A program made the position numbers and the translations under genes. A stretch of 64,000 bases of DNA from JAOUJD01 sp963726405 (lineage in GTDB: Bacteria > Pseudomonadota > Gammaproteobacteria > Burkholderiales > Burkholderiaceae_F), in contig CAVSCF010000001.1 of the NCBI GenBank assembly GCA_963726405.1, positions 434,001 to 498,000 of the forward strand. Reading direction: 5' to 3'. This document shows, piece after piece, positions 54,766 through 63,848 of this stretch. The notes beneath the pieces are model-generated. The model was not told the origin of the DNA and searched no databases. It worked only from the letters and a program-made list of their open reading frames with translations. Position 1 is the first letter of the stretch. Each line of letters begins with the position of its first letter.

Positions 54766-55092
54766 ATGAAACGCAGCCTCATCATCCTGGCGCTCGCCGT
54801 CGCCGTGCAGCCGGCCATCGCGGCCGACGAAAAGAAGGGCGAGCAACTGGCGCAGCAGCAATGCGTCGCCTGCCACGGCAAGGACTTCGTGACGCCGGTG
54901 GATCCGACCTATCCGAAACTCGCCGGCCAGTACGTCGACTACCTCGAGAAGGCACTGCGCGATTACCAGACCGGGGCGCGCAAGAACGCCATCATGGCCG
55001 GTCTCGCCAAGCCGCTGTCGCGCGAGGACATCCGCAACGTGGCGGCCTACCTCGCAAGCCTGCCCGGTCCGCTGAGCAACGAGAAGCGTTGA
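54766..55092 (+). CDS. Class I cytochrome c (c553-like)
   Basis: The 108-residue protein has a signal peptide of about 19 residues, the heme motif CVACHGKD and the conserved YPKLAGQYVDYLEKAL. The likely axial methionine is in NAIMAGLAKPLS. It is cotranscribed with the upstream cytochrome and ended by a strong terminator. Confidence 0.94.
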   Translation: MKRSLIILALAVAVQPAIAADEKKGEQLAQQQCVACHGKDFVTPVDPTYPKLAGQYVDYLEKALRDYQTGARKNAIMAGLAKPLSREDIRNVAAYLASLPGPLSNEKR

Positions 55093-55110
55093 ACCGGTAA
55101 CCGCGAAACG

Positions 55111-55134
55111 AAAACGGGCCGTGAGGCCCGTTTT
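55111..55134 (+). terminator. Rho-independent terminator after the cytochrome pair
   Basis: A 10-bp stem (AAAACGGGCC with GGCCCGTTTT) has a GTGA loop and ends in TTTT. Its symmetry allows it to work for both strands. Confidence 0.9.
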
Positions 55135-55207
55135 GATTGGTGGACCGACGGGTGGACCGACCGCCGGGTCGTTCCTGTTTCGTGCGCGGCTTCGCGGGTC
55201 CCCGCGC

Positions 55208-55654
55208 TCAGTCGGCGCCGGCCTTGCGCTCCAGGCAATCGAGGTAACGCGCGCTCATTTCGGCCGGCGGCACCGGGGATCCCGCGCGCTGCGCCGTCCA
55301 GACCACCTCGCCCAGGCAATCCATCACGGCGTGCGCGGCCCCGTGCTCGTCGCCGAGCCGTTCGACCAGCTTGCGGTGGGCGGCCCGGATTCCCGGTGGC
55401 TGGTCGACGGACAGCTGCTCCGCGATCGCCAGATGCATCGACAGGTGCAGGAAGGGATTGGTGCGCCCTTCGTCGATGCTGTAGTCGCGCGCTACGGCGG
55501 CGTCCGCATTGCTCAGATCGCCCTGGTATTCGGGGTGTCGGCCGATCCAGTCGACCGCGATCGCTTCGAGGGGCGTCAGCACGGTGCCCTGTCGATGCTT
55601 CGTCCACGCGTCGCAGAAGAAGCGGCGGACGTCGTCCCTGGAGGGATTGAACAC
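55208..55654 (-). CDS. DUF1841 family protein
   Basis: The 148-residue protein of unknown function matches DUF1841: VFNPSRDDVRRFFCDAWTKH, LTPLEAIAVDWIGRHPEYQ and NPFLHLSMHLAIAEQLSVDQ. The start is GTG at the beginning of the conserved sequence. It follows nth by 8 bases, so it is the last gene of the rnfB-nth-DUF1841 operon. The helical histidine-containing HLSMHLAI segment could bind metal, but this is speculation. Confidence 0.9.
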   Translation of the reverse strand: MFNPSRDDVRRFFCDAWTKHRQGTVLTPLEAIAVDWIGRHPEYQGDLSNADAAVARDYSIDEGRTNPFLHLSMHLAIAEQLSVDQPPGIRAAHRKLVERLGDEHGAAHAVMDCLGEVVWTAQRAGSPVPPAEMSARYLDCLERKAGAD

Positions 55655-55662
55655 GGCAAGGC

Positions 55663-56350
55663 CTAGGCGTCGTCGCGGTTCGAACGGCCGGGCAGGAGCC
55701 TCGCCGGCATACGCGGTGCCGGCGTCTTCGGCTTGAACTCGCACCATTGGGCGATCGGGCAGCGCCAGCACTCCGGCGTGCGGGCCTTGCAGATGTAGCG
55801 CCCGTGCAGGATCAGCCAGTGATGCGCGTCCTTCCTGAACTCGTCGGGCGTGAACTTCTCAAGGCGTGCCTCGACCTCGTCGACGGTGTCGCCCGGCGCG
55901 AGGTTGGTGCGGTTCGCGACCCGGAAGATGTGCGTGTCGACGGCGATGGTCGGCTCGCCGAACGCCGTGTTCAGCACGACGTTGGCGGTCTTGCGGCCGA
56001 CGCCCGGCAGCGCTTCCAGCGCCGCGCGCTCGCGCGGCACCTCGCCGCCGTGCTGCGCGAGCAACTGCTGCGACAGCCGGATGACGTTGCGCGCCTTGGT
56101 GCGGAACAGGCCGATCGTCCTGATGTACTCGGTGAGACGCTCCTCGCCCAGCCTCACCAGCGCCTGCGGGGTGTTGGCGACCTTGTAGAGCACGCGGGTC
56201 GCGGCGTTCACGCTCTTGTCGGTCGCCTGCGCGGACAGGACGACCGCCACCAGGAGTTCGAACGGCGTCGAGTACTCGAGCTCCGTCTTCGGATGCGGGT
56301 TGAGACGTGCGCAGGGTCTCGTAGATCGCGCGGCGTTTGGACGGGTTCAT
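55663..56350 (-). pseudogene. nth: Endonuclease III, one frameshift
   Basis: DNA glycosylase/AP lyase removing oxidised pyrimidines. The C-terminal frame is complete: helix-hairpin-helix LPGVGRKTANVVL, catalytic Asp in AVDTHIFRVANR and the [4Fe-4S] loop C-x6-C-x2-C-x5-C. The N-terminus, MNPSKRRAIYETLRT, is in another frame, and NPHPKTELEYSTPFELLVAV reads in the downstream frame. One extra base near 56302-56305 explains the break; removing it gives an exact 228-residue protein. If real, the gene is broken. If a consensus error, it is functional. Confidence 0.88.
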
Positions 56351-56387
56351 GCGAGGGAGCGGCAGGCGCGTGCAGGAGGGGAGGACG

Positions 56388-57067
56388 TCACGGTGCGGAA
56401 GCGGCCCGGCGCGCGCGCGCGCGGGCGAGGGCGGCTTCGACGACCGACTTCTTCCTCGCGACCTGCTCGGCCGTGAGGTCGTCGCGGGCATCGAGTTCGG
56501 CGAGCTTGGCCACCGCCTTTTCCGCCAGCCGGCGCTCGTTGCGGGCCGCTTCGGTGGCGTGTCGCGCGTTGCGCTCGACATGGCGGCGGCGCGCGGCTGT
56601 CGGCGTCCGCCCGCGTCCAGTCGCGGGCCGGCTGCAGCGGGAGCCATCGCGATGCAGTCCATCGGGCACGGCGGAATGCACAGGTCGCAGCCGGTGCACT
56701 GCGATGCAATGACGGTATGCATCCTGGTCGGCGCGCCGACGATGCAGTCGACCGGGCAGGCCTGGATGCACAGCGTGCAGCCAATGCACAGCGTTTCGTC
56801 GATCAGCGCGACCGCCAGCGGCCTCTCGATCCCGTTGGCGGGATTCAGCGGCAGCGGCGGGCGGTGCAGCAGTTCCGCCAGCTTCGCGATGCCGGCGGCG
56901 CCGCCCGGTGGGCACTGGTTGATCGCCGCATCGCCGGCCGCGATCGCCTCCGCGTACGGCCGGCAGCCGCTGTAGCCGCACTTCGTGCATTGCGTCTGCG
57001 GCAACAGCGCGTCGATGCGGTCGGCCAGCGGCGTCACGATCAGGGCGTCGGCAAATTCGGTAGGCAT
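56388..57067 (-). pseudogene. rnfB: RnfB-like electron transport ferredoxin, two frameshifts
   Basis: The N-terminus has the Fe-S knuckle TQCTKCGYSGCRPYAEAIA and NQCPPGG, then two ferredoxin motifs CIGCTLCIQACP and CTGCDLCIPPCP. After DCIAMAPA the frame breaks: ARDWTRADADSR continues in a second frame, and RNERRLAEKAVAKLAELDAR in a third, to the normal end. Single extra bases near 56624-56634 and 56583-56595 would explain both; removing them gives 225 residues. It would normally pass electrons to the Rnf/Rsx complex or, in this short form, to an unknown partner. No other rnf genes are here. It lies 37 bases before nth. Confidence 0.88.
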
Positions 57068-57353
57068 CGTCGGTGCAGTGCTGTGAAGTCCGGCAGCTGA
57101 ACTGCCTTCGCATCTCGCCCCGATTATCCCAGCACGGTGCCCGGGGAGCCGGGACCGCGTTCGACCGATTCACGGCCTCGCACCGGCGACCATTCATGAA
57201 TCGGACGGTGGCGGTCGTGCTGCGCCGGTGGCCTGCACGAGTAACGGTGCTGCCGGCACGGTCGGCGCAACTCCGTAGTGTCTGGCGCAGCCCGGACCCC
57301 GTCCAACTCGATTCGGACCAACCCGTTCGCGCACGGGTTGCGCGGACTGGAGT

Positions 57354-58589
57354 TCAGGCGTTGGCGCGGATGAACTGGCCGATCTTCGGCGCGATCTGCT
57401 CGCGCCAGCGGCGCCCGCTGAAGATGCCGTAATGGCCCGCGCCTTCGGCCGTGAGATGCTGCTGTTTCGATTTGGGGATGTTCTCGCACAGGCCGTGCGC
57501 GGCCTGCGTCTGCCCGCTGCCCGAAATGTCGTCGAGTTCGCCCTCGATCGTGAAGAGCCCGACGGTGCGGATGTCCTGCGGGCGCACCGGCTTGCCCCGA
57601 ACCTTCCAGGTGCCGTTCGGCAGCCGGTGCTCCTGGAACACGACCTTGATCGTGTCCAGGTAGTACTCGGCCGGCAGGTCCATCACGGCGTTGTACTCGT
57701 CGTAGAACTTCCGGTGCCCGTCGACGTCGTCCATGTCGCCCTTGACGAGGTCGAGGTAGTAGTCCCAATGCGAATTCAGGTGCCGGTCAGGGTTCATCGC
57801 GACGAATCCCGCGTGCTGCAGGAATCCCGGATATACCTTGCGGAGATACCCCGGGTGCGCCGAGGGCACCTTGAAGACCACGTTGTTCTCGAACCAGTCG
57901 AAGTTCTTGCGCTTGGCCAGCGCATTGACCTGCGTCGGGTTGCGGCGCGTGTCGATCGGTCCGCCCATCATCGTCATCGACCGCGGCAGCTTCGGGTCAT
58001 TGGCCGACGCCATCAGCGACACCGCAGCGAGCACCGGCACGGTCGGCTGGCACACGGAGATCACGTGGACGTCCGGTCCGAGGACCCGGATGAAGTCCAT
58101 CACGTACTCGACGTAGTCGTCGAGGTGGAAGGGGCCATGCGAGATCGGCACCAGACGGGCATCGATCCAGTCCGTGATGCAGACGTCGTGATTCGGCAGC
58201 AATGCGCGCACGGTGTCACGCAGCAACGTGGCATGGTGACCGGACAGCGGCGCGACGATCAGGATCTTGGGATCGGCGGGACGCTTGGCCATGCCGTTGG
58301 GCCACACCCGCTTGAAGTGCAGCAGTTTGCAGAACGGTTTCGTCTCCAGCGTCTCCTCGACGATGGGAACCTCCTTGCCGTCCACCGGGGTGGTCCGCAG
58401 TCCGAATTCGGGCTTTTCGTAGTACTTGCCGATCCGGTGCAACAGGTCGTAGCCAGCCGCCAGGCGCCGCGAAACGGGCGTGTAGGCGAGGGGGCTGTAC
58501 GGACTGGAGAAGAGTTCAGATGTGGCCTGCGCCCACACCGACAGGGGATTCAGAAATCGACGCTGCAGTTCATGCAGGTGATAAAGCAC
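57354..58589 (-). CDS. phaZ: Intracellular polyhydroxyalkanoate depolymerase
   Basis: This 411-residue alpha/beta hydrolase mobilises stored PHB. The nucleophile is Cys180 in ISVCQPTVPV, the lipase-like box with Cys in place of Ser typical of intracellular PhaZ (Cys183 in Ralstonia). The other catalytic residues are likely in VEGELDDISG (Asp) and GAGHYGIFSGRRW (His). There is no signal peptide. The 286-base region before rnfB holds only a weak hairpin (57318-57340) with no T-tract. PHA use fits the propionate and acyl-CoA genes in the window. Confidence 0.95.
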   Translation of the reverse strand: MLYHLHELQRRFLNPLSVWAQATSELFSSPYSPLAYTPVSRRLAAGYDLLHRIGKYYEKPEFGLRTTPVDGKEVPIVEETLETKPFCKLLHFKRVWPNGMAKRPADPKILIVAPLSGHHATLLRDTVRALLPNHDVCITDWIDARLVPISHGPFHLDDYVEYVMDFIRVLGPDVHVISVCQPTVPVLAAVSLMASANDPKLPRSMTMMGGPIDTRRNPTQVNALAKRKNFDWFENNVVFKVPSAHPGYLRKVYPGFLQHAGFVAMNPDRHLNSHWDYYLDLVKGDMDDVDGHRKFYDEYNAVMDLPAEYYLDTIKVVFQEHRLPNGTWKVRGKPVRPQDIRTVGLFTIEGELDDISGSGQTQAAHGLCENIPKSKQQHLTAEGAGHYGIFSGRRWREQIAPKIGQFIRANA

Positions 58590-58785
58590 GGCACTCTCCG
58601 CTCAACGCATACCCCCGAAAGTTCCCATGCAAGCGGCCGGCTCTTTCGGCTGGATCCACCCGATGCCGTCCAGAAATCGTGGCCGATTATGCGCGGTACC
58701 CCCGGCATAAGCAATTTCCCTCACGCGGCACGGCAGGCGGGTCGAATAGCGGACTCGCATGCCCTCTACGCGGGAGCCAAAGCAA

Positions 58786-59109
58786 TCAGCGCTCCAGCAG
58801 GTGGCGCTTGTCGCGGACGTCCTTCCACTCGTCGGCGTCGGCGGCGTGCGGCTTCATCCGGGTAATGGCGGGCCATTGCTTCGCCAATTCGACATTCAGC
58901 GCAATGAAGTCCCGCTGGTCCTCCGGAACGTCTTCCTCGGCATAGATCGCGTTGACCGGACACTCGGGGATGCAAACCGCGCAGTCGATGCACTCATCCG
59001 GGTCGATCGTGAGAAAGTTGGGTCCTTCGCGAAAGCAGTCGACCGGACAGACGTCGACGCAGTCCGTGTACTTGCACTTGATGCACGATTCGACGACGAC
59101 GTGCGTCAT
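58786..59109 (-). CDS. fdxA: Seven-iron ferredoxin FdxA
   Basis: The 107-residue ferredoxin of the Azotobacter FdI type begins MTHVVVESCIKCKYTDCVDVCP, giving a [3Fe-4S] cluster through a modified spacing. CIDCAVCIPECP then gives a [4Fe-4S] cluster. The C-terminal extension (about 45 residues, with WPAITRMKPHAADADEW) is typical. It is probably monocistronic and divergent from the ABC importer genes. Its partner is unknown. Confidence 0.96.
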   Translation of the reverse strand: MTHVVVESCIKCKYTDCVDVCPVDCFREGPNFLTIDPDECIDCAVCIPECPVNAIYAEEDVPEDQRDFIALNVELAKQWPAITRMKPHAADADEWKDVRDKRHLLER

Positions 59110-59231
59110 CCTGTCCGCTCCATCTGAAAGCACGGCGGCGCGTGGTGGAACGAGCACGCCGCAAAGCCGGTATTCTAGCTGACGGGGTCGGTCGCCCCGC
59201 TCGTGTTTCCCTCTGACGACAAGGCTATTCG

Positions 59232-60440
59232 ATGACCACGCGTCGCGAGCTTCTCGCGCTGGCTGCACTGGCGACTCCGCTGCCGCGGGTGTTCGCCCAG
59301 TCGGGCCCGATCCGCATCGGCGAGATCAACAGCTATTCGACGATTCCGCAATTCACCATTCCGTACCGGATGGGATGGCAACTTGCCGTCGAGGAAGCGA
59401 ACGCGGCCGGCGGCGCGCTCGGCCGACGCATCGAGGTCGTGTCGCGCGACGATGCCGGTCGTCCAGAGGACGCCATTCGCCTCGCCACCGAACTCGTGTC
59501 CAACGAGAAAGTCACGCTGCTGACAGGGACATTCCTGTCCAACGTCGGGCTGGCGGTCTCCGACTTCGCGCTCCGCTCGAAGGTGCTGTTCGTCGCCGCG
59601 GAACCTTTGACCGACGCCATGGTGTGGGAAAAGGGAAACCGGTACACGTTCCGCCTTCGGCCGAGCACGTACGTGCAGGCGGCCATGCTGGTGGACGAGG
59701 CGGCGAAGCTCCCCGCGAAGCGCTGGGCCATCATCGCGCCCAACTACGAGTACGGGCAGTCGGCCGTTTCGAGCTTCAAGGCACTGCTGAAGGCGCGGCG
59801 TCCCGACGTCGAATTCGTCGCCGAGCAATGGCCGGCACTCGGCAAGCTCGAGGCGGCGAGCACCGTGCAGGCCATCATCGCCGCCCGCCCAGAAGCCATC
59901 TTCAACGTCACGTTCGGCGCCGATCTCCCGCGCCTGGTCCGCGAAGGCAACCTGCGTGGCCTGTTCCCGCGGGTTCCGGTGGTCAGCCTGCTGTCGGGCG
60001 AACCCGAGTATCTGGACGTGCTGAAGGACGAGACGCCCAAGGGCTGGATCGTGACCGGGTATCCATGGGACCAGATCGCCACCCCGGAGCATTCGAAGTT
60101 CTTCAACGCCTACTACAAGCGCTACAACGACTATCCGCGTCTCGGGTCTGTGGTCGGGTACGCGACCTTGACGGCCGTCGTCGAGGCCCTCAGGAAGGCG
60201 AAGTCGACAGAGACCGAGAAACTGATCGCGGCGATGCGCGGACTGCAGTGGACCACGCCCTTCGGCCCGGCGGTGTTCCGCCGCGTCGACCACCAGTCGA
60301 CGATGGGCGCCTTCGTCGGCAAGCTCGACGTGCGCGCCGGCAAGGGGACGATGGTCGACTGGCGTTATGCCGACGGGGCCAACTTCCTGCCTCCCGAGGC
60401 GGAAGCGGCTAAACGGCGTCCTGCCGAAGCGCAGAAGTAG
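59232..60440 (+). CDS. Branched-chain amino acid-type ABC substrate-binding protein
   Basis: The 402-residue periplasmic protein has a 23-residue signal peptide with a Tat-like opening (MTTRRELLALAALATPLPRVFAQ; the RR lacks full Tat context). The fold is the LivJ/AmiC type: GEINSYSTIPQFTIPYRMGWQLA, NEKVTLLTGTFLSNVGLAV and GWIVTGYPWDQIATPEH. The ligand is unknown and need not be leucine. The four-gene operon that follows encodes its permeases and ATPases. Confidence 0.94.
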   Translation: MTTRRELLALAALATPLPRVFAQSGPIRIGEINSYSTIPQFTIPYRMGWQLAVEEANAAGGALGRRIEVVSRDDAGRPEDAIRLATELVSNEKVTLLTGTFLSNVGLAVSDFALRSKVLFVAAEPLTDAMVWEKGNRYTFRLRPSTYVQAAMLVDEAAKLPAKRWAIIAPNYEYGQSAVSSFKALLKARRPDVEFVAEQWPALGKLEAASTVQAIIAARPEAIFNVTFGADLPRLVREGNLRGLFPRVPVVSLLSGEPEYLDVLKDETPKGWIVTGYPWDQIATPEHSKFFNAYYKRYNDYPRLGSVVGYATLTAVVEALRKAKSTETEKLIAAMRGLQWTTPFGPAVFRRVDHQSTMGAFVGKLDVRAGKGTMVDWRYADGANFLPPEAEAAKRRPAEAQK

Positions 60441-60471
60441 GACAGGCGGCTGGCGAGCCGCCGGACTGCAC

Positions 60472-62316
60472 GTGGACCTGATCTTCGGCCAGTTTGTCGC
60501 GGGCCTGTCGTACGGCTCGACACTCTTCCTGCTGAGCGCGGGGTTGACGCTGATCTTCGGCGTCACGCGTGTGGTCAACTTCGCGCACGGCTCGCTCTAC
60601 ATGGTGGGTGCGTACGTCGCCTCGACCGTAACGGCCGCGCTGCCCACGACGACCGTCGGCTTCTTCGCCGGCCTGCTGCTCGCGGCCCTCGCCGTTGCGC
60701 TGCTCGGTGCGTTGATCGAGATCGTGGTCCTGCGGCGGATCTACGCAGCGCCGGAGATCTTCCAGTTGCTGGCGACCTTCGGCCTGGTGCTCGTCGTGCA
60801 GGACCTCGCACTCGCGGTGTGGGGCCCGGGGGAACGTTTCGCGCCGCGTGCGCCGGGTCTCACCGGCAGCGTCGAGCTCTTCGGCGACTTCATCCCCGAG
60901 TACACGCTGTTCCTGATCGGCGTCGGGCCGCTCGTGTTCGCGCTGCTTGCGTGGCTGCTCAAGCGAACGCGGTGGGGCGTGTGGATCCGCGCCTCCGCGC
61001 AGGATCGCGAGACCGCCGGGGCGCTCGGCATCAACGAGCCGCTGCTGTTCACGTCGGTGTTCGCGCTCGGCGCCTTCCTCGCGGGGCTGGCGGGGGCGCT
61101 GCAGATCCCGCGGGAGACCGTGAACCTGCAGATGGACATGGCGATCCTCGTCGAGGCCTTCGTCGTCGTCGTGGTCGGCGGTCTCGGTTCGGTGACCGGC
61201 GCGCTGTGGGCGTCGCTGGCGATCGGACTGGTGCACGCGTTCGGCACCTGGTGGCTGCCGCAGTCCACGCTGGTGCTGATCTTCGTCGTCATGGCGGTGG
61301 TGCTGGTCATGCGTCCGCACGGCCTGCTGGGGCGCCCGCAGGCCGAGGTCGGCGGCCGGACGGCGTCGCATCCACCGTTCGTGCCGCTGGCAGCCGCGCT
61401 GAAATGGGTGTGGCTGGTCGGGTTCGGCGCGGCGGCGCTGCTGCCCTTCGTGGTCGGGGATTACCTCGTGGTGATCGCGACCGAGATCGCGATCGCGGCC
61501 TTGCTCGCGGCCAGCCTGCATTTCGCGATGGGTCTCGGCGGCATCGTCTCGTTCGGCCACGCCGCGTTCTTCGGACTGGGCGCGTATGCGGCGGCGCTGG
61601 CGATCCGGCTGTTCGATGCGCCTTTCATCCTCGCGCTCGTCGGGGCGCCCATCGCGGCGGCCGTCGTTGCGCTTCTTGTCGGTGTCGTCGTGCTCCGTTC
61701 CGCCGGCGTCTACGCCGCCATGCTGACCCTGGCGTTCGCCCAGATCCTGTGGTCGACGGCGATCCAGTGGGTCGACATCACCGGAGGCGACAACGGCGTG
61801 CTGGGGCTGTGGTCGTCGCTGCCCGCGGCAATCGCGGGCAAGCTCGGTTTCTACTGGCTCACGCTTGCCATCGTCGCCGCCTCGCTGTTTGCGCTGCGGC
61901 GTGCCGCGGTTGCGCCGTTCGGGTTCTCGTTGCGCGCGTCGCGCGACAGCCCGCTGCGCGCGGAAGCGCTCGGCATCGACGTCGACCGCGTGCGCTGGCT
62001 TGCCTTCGCGGCGGGCGGGTTGTTCGCGGGACTCGCCGGCGCGCTCCATGCCATGCAGAAGGGCGCGGTGTTCCCCACCGCGTTTTCGATTCCCGTGTCG
62101 GTCGATGCGCTCGTGATGGTGCTGCTCGGCGGATTGCAGACCCTGAGCGGCCCCCTGGTCGGCGCGCTCGCGTACCACGGGCTGTCGACCGAACTGGTGC
62201 GGGCCACCGATCACTGGCGATTGGTGCTCGGCCTGGCCATCGTCGCGCTGGTCGTCCTGTTCCCGGCCGGCATCGTCGGCTTCCTGCGCCGCCGCTTCGA
62301 ACGGAGTGCCGGGTGA
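60472..62316 (+). CDS. Fused LivH-LivM permease of the ABC importer
   Basis: The 614-residue protein joins the two permease subunits normally encoded by separate genes. The N-terminal half (to about 290) is LivH-like (SAGLTLIFGVTRVVNFAHGS, RETVNLQMDM). The C-terminal half is LivM-like (FAMGLGGIVSFGHAAFFGLG, SLRASRDSPLRAEALGID, SVDALVMVLLGG). About 16 membrane helices are predicted in all. The start is GTG at the first helix. It overlaps livG by four bases (GTGA). Confidence 0.93.
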   Translation: MDLIFGQFVAGLSYGSTLFLLSAGLTLIFGVTRVVNFAHGSLYMVGAYVASTVTAALPTTTVGFFAGLLLAALAVALLGALIEIVVLRRIYAAPEIFQLLATFGLVLVVQDLALAVWGPGERFAPRAPGLTGSVELFGDFIPEYTLFLIGVGPLVFALLAWLLKRTRWGVWIRASAQDRETAGALGINEPLLFTSVFALGAFLAGLAGALQIPRETVNLQMDMAILVEAFVVVVVGGLGSVTGALWASLAIGLVHAFGTWWLPQSTLVLIFVVMAVVLVMRPHGLLGRPQAEVGGRTASHPPFVPLAAALKWVWLVGFGAAALLPFVVGDYLVVIATEIAIAALLAASLHFAMGLGGIVSFGHAAFFGLGAYAAALAIRLFDAPFILALVGAPIAAAVVALLVGVVVLRSAGVYAAMLTLAFAQILWSTAIQWVDITGGDNGVLGLWSSLPAAIAGKLGFYWLTLAIVAASLFALRRAAVAPFGFSLRASRDSPLRAEALGIDVDRVRWLAFAAGGLFAGLAGALHAMQKGAVFPTAFSIPVSVDALVMVLLGGLQTLSGPLVGALAYHGLSTELVRATDHWRLVLGLAIVALVVLFPAGIVGFLRRRFERSAG

Positions 62317-63053
62317 GCGTCCTGGTCGTCGAGAACCTGCGCAGGAGCTTCGGCGGCGTGCGAGCGGTCGACGATGTGTCGTTCGCGCTCGGCGACGGGG
62401 AGGTGGCGGCGTTGATCGGGCCGAACGGCGCCGGCAAGTCGACGTTGTTCAACCTGATCGATGGCCAGCTCGCCGCGGATGCCGGACGCGCGACGTTCCT
62501 CGATCATCGCCTCGACGTGCTGTCCACGGCGGCGCGGACGCGCCTGGGCATTGGTCGCACCTTCCAGGTCGCGCAGGCGTTCGCCTCGATGACGGTGTTG
62601 CAGAACGCCCAGGTCGCGCTGTCGGCCGTGCAGGCTCCGCTCAGTGTCGGCGCGCCGCTGTGGGGCCGGCACATCGAGCCTGCCAATGCTCTGCTGGCCC
62701 AGGTCGGGCTCGCGGACCGGGCGGAGGACCCCGCATCGGCGCTGGCCTACGGGGATCTGAAGCGACTCGAACTTGCGCTTGCGCTGGCGACATCGCCGCG
62801 CCTTCTCCTGATGGATGAGCCGACCGCCGGCATGGCGCCCGGCGAACGAACCGCGTTGATGCGCCTCGTGGTCGAACTCGCCGCCGCCCGCCGCATGGCG
62901 GTGCTGTTCACCGAACACAGCATGGAGGTGGTGTTCGGTTTCGCGCGCCGGGTACTCGTGATGTCCGCCGGTCGCCTGGTGGCCGACGGGTTGCCCGACG
63001 CCGTGCGCGCCGACGCCGAGGTGCGACGCGTCTACCTCGGGGATCCGGTATGA
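62313..63053 (+). CDS. livG: Branched-chain ABC importer ATPase, LivG-like
   Basis: The 246-residue ATPase has Walker A GPNGAGKST, Walker B LLLMDEPTAGMAP and switch His in FTEHSMEVVF. The signature region reads ALAYGDLKRLELALAL, slightly unlike LSYGQQRRLE. It is coupled to the fused permease by a GTGA overlap. It pairs with the frameshifted LivF-like ATPase that follows. Confidence 0.94.
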   Translation: MSVLVVENLRRSFGGVRAVDDVSFALGDGEVAALIGPNGAGKSTLFNLIDGQLAADAGRATFLDHRLDVLSTAARTRLGIGRTFQVAQAFASMTVLQNAQVALSAVQAPLSVGAPLWGRHIEPANALLAQVGLADRAEDPASALAYGDLKRLELALALATSPRLLLMDEPTAGMAPGERTALMRLVVELAAARRMAVLFTEHSMEVVFGFARRVLVMSAGRLVADGLPDAVRADAEVRRVYLGDPV

Positions 63054-63126
63054 GCGCGGAGGGTCGCCATGAGCGCGCACGGCCGCTCCGAAGCGCTCAC
63101 CCCGGAGCGCGCAGCGCGGAGGGTCG
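63053..63126 (+). repeat. 14-base direct repeat, 60 bases apart, ahead of livF
   Basis: AGCGCGGAGGGTCG occurs at 63053 and 63113. The 60-base period is in frame, so an ATG at 63050 (overlapping the livG stop as ATGA) reads through to livF and encodes SAEGR twice. It looks like a duplicated start region. Confidence 0.7.
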
Positions 63127-63130
63127 TCCA

Positions 63131-63830
63131 ATGACCGCGCTCGCCCTCAGGCGGGTATCGGCGTTCCATGGCGACGCCCAGGTGCTCTTCGACGTCGACG
63201 TGACGGTCGAGGCAGGCGAGGTCGTGGCGCTGGTCGGTCGCAATGGTGCCGGCAAGACGTCGCTGTTGCGGGCGGCCATGGGTCTGGGCGCCCGTACGCG
63301 CGGGCAGGTGGTGCTGAACGGACAGGACGTGACCGCATTGCCGCCGCATGTGCGCGCACGGCGTGGCCTTGGATACGTTCCGGAGGATCGTCGAATCTTC
63401 ACCGACCTCACTGTCGGCGAGAACCTGCGCCTGGTGGCACGGGTCACCGAGCGGGGGGTTCACGGAGCCGGAATTGCTCGCGCTCTTTCCCAATCTGTCT
63501 TCGATGCTCGACCGTCCCGCGAGCGCGATGAGCGGCGGCGAACAGCAGATGCTCGCCGTCGCGCGCACGCTGGCTGCCAATCCCACGGTCGTGCTCCTCG
63601 ACGAGCCGTCGGAGGGCATCGCGCCGATCATCGTCGTCGGGATGAAGAAAGCGATCCTCGCCATGCGGGAGCGCGGTGTGGCGGTGCTGGTGTCGGAACA
63701 GAACCTGGCCTTCGTCGCCTCGATGGCCGACCGTGGCGTGCTGATCGAGCAGGGCCATGTGACCGGCCAGGCCACGCGACACGACCTGATGCAGCCAGGC
63801 GCCGCGGTGCAGCGGGTGCTCGGCGTCTGA
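63131..63830 (+). pseudogene. livF: Branched-chain ABC importer ATPase, LivF-like, frameshifted
   Basis: The N-terminal frame shows Walker A GRNGAGKTS and GLGYVPEDRRIFTDLTVGEN. The C-terminal frame shows AMSGGEQQMLAVARTLAAN, Walker B VVLLDEPSEGIAP and LVSEQN. The two frames meet at a run of six G (63453-63458). With five G the reading is a continuous 232-residue LivF ending RVLGV. The start may also be ATG 63050, in the same frame. It completes the importer operon. Whether the extra G is real or a base-calling error cannot be told here. Confidence 0.87.
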
Positions 63831-63836
63831 TAACCC

Positions 63837-63842
63837 TACAAT
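63837..63842 (+). promoter_or_regulatory. -10 box (TACAAT) immediately before pncB
   Basis: TACAAT ends six bases before the pncB ATG. If used, transcription would start at or near the first codon and the message would be leaderless. Confidence 0.5.
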
Positions 63843-63848
63843 CGTCCG

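Noticed and set aside
55139..55162. Direct repeat of GTGGACCGAC next to the cytochrome terminator
   Set aside because: Two short copies in a non-coding gap, with no other copies found nearby and no mobile-element features.
57318..57340. Hairpin CAACCCGT / ACGGGTTG after phaZ
   Set aside because: No T-tract on either strand, so not called as a terminator.
63069..63134. 21-residue peptide frame between livG and livF
   Set aside because: Probably a by-product of the duplicated start region; no separate family or strong ribosome evidence, so not listed as a gene.
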